NCBI GenBank assembly: GCA_022570795.1
Contig: JAKUDP010000006.1
Span: 1,860,001 to 1,924,000, forward strand
Reading direction: 5' to 3'
DNA from: Sphaerulina vaccinii
Taxonomy: Eukaryota > Ascomycota > Dothideomycetes > Mycosphaerellales > Mycosphaerellaceae
Length of the DNA: 64,000 nt
Under the pieces are notes generated by a model. The model was not told where the DNA came from. It searched no databases and was given only the letters and a program-made list of their open reading frames with translations. Of the stretch, positions 33,860-44,358 are shown one piece after another; the stretch's first letter is position 1; each line of letters opens with the position of its first letter. The position numbers were made by a program, and so were the translations under genes.

Positions 33860-35125
33860 TCAGCTCGAACTCGCCCGCAACCTTCCCTCGATCCCTTGAA
33901 TAGTATTCTGCAATCTGCCTGTCAAAAGCCCACTCATACTCGCATAAACTTTTCCTCCCTCTGCCATCTGACTTATACTCCCCTCACTACAAAACTGCGC
34001 ATCATATCGATTGACAATCTCATTCAACCTCTGCAACTGCCCCAACACAATATGATTCTTCAACACCCAACCCATCTTATCATCAAGCTTATAAGCCCCC
34101 AAAGCAAGTTGTCCATCAACAACCATTTCCTTCATAGCTGAATGTTGTCCGTTGTTTGGCATCTCTGTACTAGAGTCTCGAATATACGCCACAGCCTGAT
34201 ACCACGAAAGAACCTTCGAAGCAATGATCGCAATCACAATAGGCAAGTAGAAGTCTTTTGCGCAAGGGCACGAGATCAAATCATGACAGATCTGTACTGC
34301 TCTTGCCGTGTTACTGAGCACTTGATCGATTGAGAATTGCTTCGTTTCGGCATCGACTTGTAAGCTAGGTAGCTCGTATAATCTGTTGAGAGTTTCTGTG
34401 GCGATTCGCAAGCATTGATCTCCTTCTGCACCAGGGTATAATGTTACAGGAGTGTTGTTGGGTGGTATGTGTCCAAGGTGTTCTGGCAGTGGCCTGATCT
34501 GCGGCGGCGTATGCGTGACCTGAGGCGTGCATGAGATTCGTTTGCCTTCAGATACAGGACTGGGTTGTTGCGTTGGTTCTCGGGAGTCGACTCGTGGAGG
34601 TGCCGGACTTTCACTAGGTAGTGCAGCATTGTTGAAGTCGAAGAACCATTCTGGATCCATGGGAGTGTTCACAGCGCTGTCGTTTGGAGTTTGCAGATCG
34701 GGAAAGAAGGATACTTCGGGTCCGTTGTATAGAGTTCCTGCAGGTGGTGTTGGATATGGGGAGGCATTGGCTGACCATGCTGGATCTGGCTTGGCTGTGG
34801 GGCTCATGGCTGGATATGTTGTGGTTTGTGTAGGAAGGCCATGGCTTAGTGGTCCATTGTTCGCTGGCTGAGGTGGCTCAAGTACTGGAGCGCGTCTGGG
34901 AAGCACAGGAGTATTGGAGATCTTTCGATTCAGTCCTTGGCTCGATCTTGGTGGTTTGCCAGCGCGGAGTGATCTGCTGTAATGGCAGTCTCGTCCAAGC
35001 GTACGACATCTTGCACATTGTGGTCGTTCTTGAGTGCACTTGATCTTGGTAGCTGAGCAGTGGTCGCATGCAGCTCGATACTTGATAGTTGGCGTAGACA
35101 TAGCTCCAGAACTTGGACTGAGCAA
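33860..35125 (-). CDS. AflR-type Zn2Cys6 transcription factor
   Basis: 421 residues, single exon. A binuclear zinc cluster lies at residues 20-47 (C20, C23, C30, C37, C40, C47), followed by a basic linker. A Pro/Thr/Ser-rich middle leads to a C-terminal segment with LYELPSLQ, ARAVQICHDLISCPCAKDFYLPI and KVLSWYQAV, the hallmark of the aflatoxin-regulator (AflR) domain. Such proteins activate secondary-metabolite genes in the nucleus. The next upstream gene on the same strand encodes an ACP-thioesterase protein, but no intact polyketide synthase is in the window, so what it regulates cannot be read. Met9 is an alternative start. Confidence 0.88.
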   Translation of the reverse strand: MLSPSSGAMSTPTIKYRAACDHCSATKIKCTQERPQCARCRTLGRDCHYSRSLRAGKPPRSSQGLNRKISNTPVLPRRAPVLEPPQPANNGPLSHGLPTQTTTYPAMSPTAKPDPAWSANASPYPTPPAGTLYNGPEVSFFPDLQTPNDSAVNTPMDPEWFFDFNNAALPSESPAPPRVDSREPTQQPSPVSEGKRISCTPQVTHTPPQIRPLPEHLGHIPPNNTPVTLYPGAEGDQCLRIATETLNRLYELPSLQVDAETKQFSIDQVLSNTARAVQICHDLISCPCAKDFYLPIVIAIIASKVLSWYQAVAYIRDSSTEMPNNGQHSAMKEMVVDGQLALGAYKLDDKMGWVLKNHIVLGQLQRLNEIVNRYDAQFCSEGSISQMAEGGKVYASMSGLLTGRLQNTIQGIEGRLRASSS

Positions 35126-37170
35126 TAGCGATCAAGTAGCGGGCGATCACAGGTAAGTCATCCGCACCTAGATATACTACAGTCTCGCTATTACTGTACG
35201 AAGATAGATACCCTGATCGCCTAAGTATTAGTGCCTTCTGAGAATCTGCGCATATATGTCGGATAGTCCCTTTTCTCTGGCACTCTCTGCTATCATTGGT
35301 AACTAGAACATAAGGACCCAGTGTATTGTACGGCGCCAACAGCGGTGAACAACGTCGTTGCTAACTGATGCAATTGTCCGCATGGGGTAGACCAGGAACA
35401 ATGACCAGGTATGGGTGTCCTCTGGTGAGCGCTGGCCTGTTCTAAGACACCACGAATTGAACAAGGACCAGGTCACACCACTTCTGAGCACCTATCGGTC
35501 CCGAATTCTGCGCGTGCGGCCCGGGATTCATCGCATGAATAAGCCATCGTCATCATGGTGACAAAGAAGCTGTGGCGACAGTATGGACCATCCAGTCCAG
35601 TGCTTACAGGCCAGATACTTGAGTTGCTCCGCAGGGTATTGATGATGCCAGGTTGAGGTCGAGCGTTGAGCAACTGGTGAAAGTCTTTTCAGGAATCTGT
35701 GCTATTCTTGATGCCGCCCTTCCCGACGATCTAGCAAGTTCTGTGCAACACTCAATGCCAGTGTAGTGTCATTTGGGTGTTGTAATGCTTGTGAACCTTC
35801 TGACGGGAGCCTCGATTGCACCGCGCCCACAATTGCGTTACAACCACGGCACGCTGCACATGATTGAGGCTGGCCAATGAGCTGGATATCGGGTCAACTA
35901 CCCAGACCATCGGATAACTTTATTCGAATGCTTGCAATAAACATGCTTGTTCTCTTGAGACGCTTGGCAGGGGAGAAAGTCAAACCTGGTCTGGAGGTGT
36001 GTCCTTCGGACTAATTCGCTGTTCGATGGACGCGAACGTATAGAGTAGATGTTAACGCGCCGTCTCCATCGGCGACTTGACTCAGACCAAGACATACCAC
36101 GTGGAAGTCCACAGCACTCTCCACAGTCTAGTGAGCATCCGGCGTGAACCGCTGGACATTGCACACTCCGGTTAATGCTCGCGTCGGTCGGAAAGCGCCG
36201 AACTCGATAACAGCCGTCAGACCGGTTCCGGATGCGTATCTGCTCTGCACAGGCTGCTTTCTTAGTATATGGTCTCGTCCTTGCAGGGCTGACGCGGATC
36301 TGTGTCATGCATTTGGCTTTCATAGGGCTCGCTGTTCGCCTTTCCAGAACGTACAGCTTACGAGGTGGTGGTGGCACAGTGGGCCATGATGCGGAGACAA
36401 TGACCTGGATTATGGCATCGAGTAACATCAGAGCGAGGGATCGGTCCTGGCCACATCGCGGTAAGTGGGTTCGTTGGCGGCAGTTGGTGCCTGTCAAGAA
36501 GTTACAGGCGCAGGAACAAAGCGCCGTTACCAACCCGCGCGGCTCTCCGTCGGTTCACAGCCGTGGCTGCTTGTCACCTTCGTCACAGTGCTGTGTTGTC
36601 GTATGAGTAAGTCAAGCTGTGTGCCGCCACAGCATTCGTATTCATCCGTGTGCGTTATCCACCTCGATGTGCATAGTCTCTCGCAACGTCAGTCATACTA
36701 TCTGGATCGCTGTTCTTCGACTTGCGTATGCCCAGAATCATATCTTGGACCGACCGGACTCCGGTGCGTCTTCACATGAAAAGTGAAGACCATGAGCCAA
36801 GTGATATGAGCTTGCGTATATCTGGGTCCATGCGTTCAAGCACTGTATGTCGTTGAATTTTGCAATGGACGAACGCCCTGCAGATAGTGCTATTCAGACG
36901 TGGAAAGTGGATGACCATAGCCTAATCATTGATGAAGTGGTCTCGTACGATCTCGATCCCGATAATCGAAGCACCGTACGTCGCTCAATCCAGGATGATG
37001 CGATTACTTTGCAGAGAGGGCTGCCCCAATGCGGATGATATCAGCGGATCATCGTCGGGCATTCTGGAACATACGATGTCTATGTTGCGGTACCAGATAC
37101 AATAGCGCGAGTTTGCATGGGATGATCAGCGGTTTTGTGATCGTCGAGGAGTGGGGAAATGACAACAACC
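35126..37170. other. Two-kilobase stretch without a supported gene
   Basis: The longest frame (35898-36533 minus, 211 codons) is Arg/Cys-rich without domain logic and looks like chance. I see no repeats or RNA genes. The stretch separates the AflR-type regulator from the ACP-thioesterase gene and could have held other cluster genes. Confidence 0.45.
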
Positions 37171-38599
37171 CTACTGCAGCGCTTCTGCAACACAGGCCGA
37201 GATCTGAGGAGCAAAGTCGGGTCCCTGGAGTACCAGTCAGATTTGCATTTGAGAAGGTGACTGCGCAACTCACCATCATTTCAAAGTGGCCAGCATCGAT
37301 CTTGCCACACCATATCTTGCTTCCAGGTAGCAAGAGCTCCCATCCACAAGGACCGAAATCAGTCCTTGCTTCAGTCAGGAACTTGACTACTGTTTGCTCG
37401 CCATCTGAAAGTGCAGGTGGCGGCGCTGGCGCTCCGTCGGGGACACCTAAGCCTGCCCATAGAATCCTCACATTGCGTACAGCACCAATGCCGCAGCGAC
37501 GTTGTCGACATGTGTTCAAGATCTTCGTGAAAGCCTTGAGGTGAGGTAGAACCCATTCTGGTGTGAATCCATGCTTTGACCAAGCACGAATTGATCGGAT
37601 GTACTCGTAGAGCTCGTCTGACAGCTGGCCGAGAACTTCTGGAATAGGCGAGTTCAGCAGGGTCAGACTATTGATCTGCTCGTTCTGGGCAGTCAGGAGC
37701 TGTGCTGCACGAAACGCCAGTGCGCCACCAGCTGCATAGCCCACGAAGTCATAAGGACCGTTTGGCTGTCGTCTTCTGATCTCTGTGATGTAGGTTTCGA
37801 CCAGCTCGTCCCATGTGCATTGCATGTCTTTCGGGTTCTTCAGATACGGACACTGCAAGCCATATACGACCAGATCAAGTGCGATGCGAGGAAGATTGAC
37901 ATATGATCTCTCGCTACCAGAGCCATCAGGAAACAGGAACAGAGCCCTGGAGGCATTTTCCGGCCGTCCCTGAAGAACTGCTGAGGTGGCTGAGGGCATA
38001 GCGTTCGATGTCTCCTCGTAAGATTGCCATGAGTTGACCTCCTCTATTGGTGTGGCCGCCGGAGTCTTCCAAGGAGCGATCTTGTCAATAGATGTGGCGA
38101 CAGATGTCGCAGAAAGCGCATGCGACGGCCTCCTTGATGGTGTGATAGGCGATATTCGCTCCAGCGGGGCGACCAGGTTATCTACTGGAGTCGATATCTC
38201 CGGTATTGCTGGCCACTTCTGAGGCGATGGATCTACTGACAGTATGGGTGAGTCGGTTCTGCTGCCAAGGAGTGTCGTCTTCAGGTCGCTGATGGCTCGT
38301 AGGTTGATCAGATCATCAGCAGAAACATCTAACTGAAGTTCCTTCTTGAGTCGCGTGCTGATGGCCACCGAGAGTAGAGGATCGCTGAGCAAGTCGACCA
38401 TCGCAGTATCATTTGTGAGTTCATCTTCTGGTGTCAGGCACTCTTGACAGAGTATATCAATTGTGCGCTGATACTGCTCGTCCGCTGGTATAGCCATTGG
38501 TGGGCGGTCAGAACTGGATGTCGCGAGAGAGGTGTAATGGTGGCAGGTCCTTTTCAGACTGCCGACGCGACAGGAGCCCTTCTTCTCATATTGTGCCAT
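37171..38599 (-). CDS. Orphan ACP-thioesterase protein, both catalytic serines missing
   Basis: Two exons, 38599-37274 and 37224-37171, joined after HFEMM, give 459 residues that look like the C-terminal ACP-TE end of a non-reducing polyketide synthase without the rest. The ACP-like part (about residues 45-115) has DLLSDPLLS where DLGVDSLLS is expected, so the phosphopantetheine Ser is Pro. A Ser/Pro/Thr linker follows. The TE-like alpha/beta-hydrolase part has FVGYAAGGALAF where GWSAGG is expected, so the nucleophile Ser is Ala; the late His (AGHFEMM) is kept. The frame is open and its intron is well formed, so it reads as a maintained pseudoenzyme rather than a broken gene. Met35 is an alternative start. 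Its partner is unknown. Confidence 0.8.
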
Positions 38600-39199
38600 T
38601 GGGGAGCCGGAGTAAACGGCGCCATCGCAGGGTTAGCAGTGGTATAGACATCTGTAAGCCCAGGATGGCCGATTGAAACAACCACGTCAACACGAGTGAG
38701 TTGTCTCATGTAGCAAGGTCGATGTGTGATGCTTCGTGCCAGGCAGGACATGCCGGCTGCGGGCGAGGTTTCCGTTGGCCATGACTAGCCGCTATGGAGG
38801 TTGTTTTGTACTTTGTAGCGGCACGACAGATGAAGGTGATGAAGTTGAGATTGACGCGTCACCTTAGACTTTTCGGCAGCCAAGCCGGCCTTCGGTCCGG
38901 CACTTGATAGCGATTCAGGCTCACGACTCCTCTTTCGCCTCACATGCGATCGAAATGAGAAGACAAAAAAGATCTCGTGATAGTCATCATTGGCATTGCT
39001 GCATAAATCTCTTACCCTAGTCTACCGACTCCATCCGATGCATGCTATCCCACCTATGCGCCAGAAACAAGCACTCGTAACCTGATGGTGGTTATGGGTA
39101 TCTTCGCTATCGCTCAGGCATAAAAGCAATCAAGCTGGCAGACTTCGTGCCAACCATAATCTCAAAGCATTCGATTCGTGTTCGGGATCTCGGCGGAGA
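38600..39199. other. Intergenic stretch
   Basis: Upstream of the ACP-thioesterase gene. No ketosynthase, acyltransferase or other synthase sequence is visible in any frame, which argues that the orphan gene is not simply cut from an adjacent synthase. 3' flank of the trehalose gene at the right end. Confidence 0.5.
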
Positions 39200-42112
39200 T
39201 CAGTTAGGAAAAGTCCTGTTGCGCTGCACTGGCATCGTGAAGTAGTCGGGCGGTAACATGTCGCTAGAGATCTTCGCCAACTTCTGGAGCACGGTCAGGA
39301 GTCCGGTGGAGCCTTGCGTAAGAGTCGCTTGAGCGAGGGTGTTGCGCTTTCCGACAGTAACGGTGAAGACGTCCTTGACTTTGCCGATCTTCCCAAGATT
39401 GTTCGCCCATTCGAAGATGACTTCATCTTCGCGATCATCACCAGCAACAACCATAAAGTCCGGAGCCGAGAGACCTTTGCTCTGCGTGCATAAGGCGTCA
39501 AAGACGTGCGTGGCGGCAGTGCCCTTGCTAAAGTCTTCCTGCTCGACCAGTACGGCATGCTTGATCGGCACAGCGTGAATGTGCATGCTCTTGCAGGCGC
39601 CATTGATCTGGTCTGCACATTCACCAGCAAAGCGCATAGCGGCCTCCTGATCAGATGATTTCTCATATCGGAAGAGGAGACTACAGTGTCTCTCCTCGAT
39701 GTAGCTGTCTTCAAGGCGATCCGAGTAGTAGCCAAGGATTCCACGCACTTGCGACTTCCACTTCTCGACCTCATCGAGATCGACGAAGGATGTCCACTCG
39801 CTGTTCTCGTGGCCGAACTCTCGGACGAAGCATCCATTCTCAGCGATGAGTCCAGCCTTTGGCAGGGTACGGAAGTGGCTCTCAAGCTCCTCTGGCTTGC
39901 GGCCGGACATGACATAGACCACGTTCTTCGGGTCGACCATGATGTCGGTCAATGTCTCCACAACACGTGCGGGTGAACCGAGAGGAATGCCAGTGCTCGT
40001 CTTGTGCGGAGCAAGAGTGCCTTCGTAATCGATGATGAACAGTCGATTCTCTGCCGTCTTGTACTTATCGGCCAGACCCGAGACGCTGAGACGTGGCACT
40101 GAAGCCGATGCACGCTGGTTGTGCTCTTCGTATACGATGTCCAATTGCTTCGAGAGCTGGCGCATCCAGTTGGCTCCGGTCTTCTTCACCACTACATCAT
40201 GCAGATACTCCCAGCGGCGCTTCTTCTCGGCCTCGTCCATTTCCAAGGCTTGCTTGATGGAGTCTGCCATGCCGGAGAAGTCCCAAGGATTGATTGACAA
40301 GAAGTCTTTGCCAAGAGCAGCAGCGCTACCAGTAAACTCGCTGAGGATTAGCGGGCCGCACTTCTTCTGGCAGTAGATGAACTCATGGGGAGTCAAATTC
40401 ATGCCGTCTCGGAGAGCGGACACCATCAGACCATCTGCCACAGTCAACAGTGCAATGTACTGTGTGAATGCCAAGTCCTGCTTCAAGAAAACCAAAGGCT
40501 GATGAGCAAGCGTGCTATGCACCGAGTCAATTCGAGTGTGAATGTCGGACACAGCCGCGAGCAGTTCGGACTGCTCATTCGTCGAAGTGGCCACCTGGAT
40601 CATGACTACCTTGTCACGCCACTCTGGGTATCGGTTGAGGAACAGCTCATATGCGAGCAGCTTCTGACGAACGCCGTGCACACTATCGAGACGATCGCGT
40701 GCAACTAGCAGCTTCTTGCCTTCGTACTTGTTCTTGATGGTCGTTATCCATTCTTGAACTTCCTCGTCGGCTAGAGCTTCGTCGAACAGCGTGGGGTTGA
40801 TGCCAACCGGTATGCTGGTGACATTGACGAAGTGCTCGTCAATCTGGACTCCATCGGCAGTGGTCTCCACTGCCAGCAGACGGCTGCATGTCTGCAAGAA
40901 GTGTGACGCGTACTCCTCGGTCTGGAACCCGATCAAGTTGGCACCAAGCATACCGTTTAGGAGCTCCTTGCGAGTGGACAGGCATCTGAACACCTCCGAA
41001 GATGGGAACGCGGTGTGCAGAAAGAAGCCAATCTTTGCATCTGCCAACTTCTCACGTACCATACCAGGCACGAGTAGGAGATGATAGTCGTGTATCCAGA
41101 TGGTGTCACCACGCTTGTAGCTAGACACGACTTGATCGGCGAAGGCTTGGTTCACGTTTCGGTAGAACTCCCAGCTGTGGTCAGCGTAAGCTTTGCTTTT
41201 TGGGTGGTCTGGCACCTGGTAGTGCATAATAGGCCAGAGAATCGTCTTGCAGTAATGCGCGTAGTGGCCATCGATGTCCTTGTCATTGCAGTAGACAACG
41301 ACAGACTGGTGAAATATTAGCATGTGTGGAGTTCGAGGACGCAGGTTGGGCGATACTTACGTGGTGATCGTTGAGCAGGTCATCGTGGATCGCATCTCTG
41401 GTGCTCTCCGGTAAGGCATCGGTAGGCATTCCGAGTGTGCCGATCCAGGTAGTATCAACAGGCTGGTCGTCACTTGGATCTATCTCCGAAGTCTCGCGAA
41501 CAGCGTTCACCAGTCCACCATTGCCATGTATCGCTGGCTGCACTGTCCAAGACTGGCCTTCGAATCCCCTCTCGGAGCTGCCTGAGCGACTAGCCACTAG
41601 CTGACCTGGAGAGCCCCGAGTGACACGCTTTCCTGATATTCGCTTCTTGCGATCCTCCTCTTCCTTATACTTGTCGTATGCAGCGGCGAAGTCCTGAATG
41701 GAAGCCGAGGGGAGTGGTCCTGCACGAGACCGCGGTTGATTGAATATAGCCTGAGCACCCCACTCGGCATGCACATCGCTTCGCAAGAGAGACCTAGGGT
41801 CACCAGGTCTCGCGAATAGTCGCTTCGCTGCGTCTAGAGAACCTGGGGTAAAGAATTGCTCATTCGCGCTTGCAGCTTGCAGGGCAGGTGTGAGAGGAGG
41901 AGTAGGTCCACTGAGGAGGCTCGAGTTGGAGGGAATCTCAATTGCAGAGTTGACCCGTTGATGCAGCTTGAAAGGTGGACTTCGACGTTTTTCTTTCGCT
42001 GGCAAGTCGTTGAAGGAGATGGTGTTTGGGAGGAACCTGCCAGCTGTCAGTACAGAACTATGTTTTATACCATATGCTATACTCACAGCGAGACCGTGAG
42101 GTTAGTCGCCAT
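39200..42112 (-). CDS. Trehalose-6-phosphate synthase complex subunit, Tps3/Tsl1 type
   Basis: Three exons (42112-42087, 42036-41361, 41305-39200) give 935 residues. The first exon codes only for MATNLTVSL and joins to FLPNTISF, a start typical of this family. Residues 1-230 are a Ser/Pro/Arg-rich regulatory extension. A glycosyltransferase-20 domain follows (IWIHDYHLLLVP; SALRDGMNLTPHEFI), then a trehalose-phosphatase-like domain. In that domain the HAD motif reads DYEGT instead of DxDGT, so one catalytic Asp is Glu and phosphatase activity is unlikely. This favours a regulatory Tps3/Tsl1-like subunit over Tps2. It acts in the cytosol to make trehalose under stress. Confidence 0.9.
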
Positions 42113-44358
42113 CGCGACTTGGAGTGCTTGAAGTTATCGCGGCGCGGAATAGTCTCCAGTGGTCAGCAAGAAGATGGTGTTGGTGGTGGTGTTTGAGTTG
42201 TCGTATGATGATGTTGTTGCAAGTTCATGGAACGTGACTGCTTCGAAGCTTCTCGACTTGTGGAAGCAGGTGAGCTTTAGGTAAATAAACTTCGGCGGAC
42301 TCTGCATGTGAGAATCAAGTGAAGACGAAGATAGATGCAGACGGAATGTTTCGAGAAGCAGCTCGCTCGCTCGCTCGCTGCCTTTCTTCTTCACATGTAC
42401 GTTGGTGGATTCGAATCACTTGCCGAAACGCGTGGAGCCCAGCCTGCTCAGGTCTGTCTTATTGGCCGTCATCCTTTGTGCGACTCCATTGATGTCTCTA
42501 CTCTGACGCAACGACGATGCGATGCAACTTTTTCCAAGTTCGAAACAAACAGTAATCCTTGCTCGTTCTTATATAAGCGTGCATTAGCGTAAAGGCTGCG
42601 CCAAAATGCCGACAAACCTTGCCACTCCTTCAAAGAGAGACAACTCTTCCACCAACGACACTCCAACATCTTACACCTCATCACCGCATTCTCGCAGACG
42701 GACTCACAGGCATGGCGCAGCACTCCTCGCGTGCGCACAACTTGCTCGGCTCAAGGCAGCATCCTTTGAAGCTTGATGTCCGGACTCGGGATGCTTCGTC
42801 AATTACCTGGCCTGAACGGGCAGCATGACAGTCTCCTGACAAGCACGCTGTCCATCGAAACGCCGATGAGGGAACACGTGTCACCCGCAGGAGTTCGTTC
42901 GAGTTGGCAAATTATCCAGTATGACGACCGACCTTTCGCAACGAGATACGATAATCACCGCCACTGATGTCTGAAGAGTTGTACCACTAATCCCTGCTCG
43001 TGCCTGCGTTGTACCCGTGGGGAATGTAGCAAATAGAGTTCTTGATGCTATCTTGGACCTCTGAAACCAACACATACCGACAACTTCACCTGATGATCGT
43101 CAGTCCGCTCCCAATCGCTCGACTAAGAATCCTGGCCACCAGTTACAAGAATGACATCGTGAGAAACTGTTAGAATCACGTCAGTGCACTGCATTAGTAT
43201 AACCGATGTCGCTTATGCACTTAGATATAAGGTACGGGTAGGTGCATTAGATACTTATTAATTAATGGCTCATAATCTTCAACAGAAACGAACAGTCGAG
43301 CACCCGATTCGTGCTTATATTACAATACGATCACGCTTTGAGCCTGTCGCAGTTTCGAATCAGGAAAATGAGGCTGACTGCTACCATCAAGCCACGCATG
43401 ATGGACAATCATCCGACCTCCAACGACAAGAAATGCACGATGACATGCACCGTGTCAGCGCCACCACAGCCACCTGGTTCGGTGCGATCATGCTATTTGA
43501 GATGTTAATCTCATACACTACCTGCAGTGGCATCCTGTTTCGACGCTTGGTATACAACGACAAGCACCTGCATCGCTCATGACGTCTTTGGAAGTTCCAG
43601 CAGTGCGGATGCACAAGAGCAGTCCTCCGAAGGTCTCTCCTGCTCAGCCAGAGGCGAGTCCGGGTGCGGCTCGATCGCTGCGTCCATCCATAAGGCTAGG
43701 GACCGCACGACATATGCCTATCGCGACGTCATTTGACCGCCGTGATGGAACAGGAACAGCGTCCTCATCACCAGAAGCTGACACTGCCGTGTACAAGCGT
43801 AGGAAGCTCCGAGACTTGATCAGCCTTGTACTCTTGGATTGTATGGAGAACGCTATGGTCAAAGCGTAATGATGCGGATGAACGAGGAAATCCATCGCTA
43901 CATGTTACCGGATGCAGTCACCAACAAGAAAGGCCAGGAACCTGCCGCCTAGGCTGCGAGCCGTACACATGCAATACCTTACACGTGGCTGTGCGTGTCA
44001 AGATAGCAGGTCTTCGTCCAGTTTGTGCTTTCGACGAACATATTAGAACGATGGCACGGCACATGTACCGTACAGGTGGCATAAATCGCGCAACCAGCTT
44101 GTCCGGACCTCGCCTGTGCGCAGCAGCCTGCTTGTGGTACTGCATGAACATCTCATGCTTCTCCCAACACGACGACTCTTGCAAGCTTAGTAGCGACGGC
44201 TTCGATTGAGCCATGCGGCTCACTGCGTCCTGCAAATTGTGTACCGCTATCAAGCGATCGCAGATTGGTGAGACCTGCAAGGCCGCACTCACTTCAGCTC
44301 TTAATGCACTCATAACGCCTCGCTAACTTCGCTTAGTCATGGCTCGTCCCTCTAGTCC
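42113..44358. other. Gene-poor stretch
   Basis: Starts with the trehalose gene promoter, including a (GCTC)n run near 42362-42381. Small frames with some protein-like character exist at 43579-43869 plus (96 codons, KRRKLRDLISL near the end) and 43918-44313 minus (131 codons), but neither has splice or family support strong enough to call with confidence. No repeat cluster or RNA gene seen. Confidence 0.45.
43918..44313 (-). CDS. Doubtful small protein
   Basis: 131-codon frame whose first 60 residues (MSALRAEVSAAL...CDRLIAVHNLQDAVSRM) look helical and protein-like, after which the sequence becomes Arg-rich and irregular. It may be a first exon followed by intron sequence, or chance. No family recognised. 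Confidence 0.25.
   Translation of the reverse strand: MSALRAEVSAALQVSPICDRLIAVHNLQDAVSRMAQSKPSLLSLQESSCWEKHEMFMQYHKQAAAHRRGPDKLVARFMPPVRYMCRAIVLICSSKAQTGRRPAILTRTATCKVLHVYGSQPRRQVPGLSCW

Noticed and set aside
35898..36533. 211-codon minus-strand frame between the regulator and the ACP-TE gene
   Set aside because: Arg- and Cys-rich with no periodicity or motif; typical of a chance frame in GC-normal DNA.
38600..39199. Possibility that the ACP-TE gene is the tail of a full polyketide synthase
   Set aside because: No synthase domains upstream in any frame and the protein has its own start and N-terminal region; the next gene begins within 600 bp.
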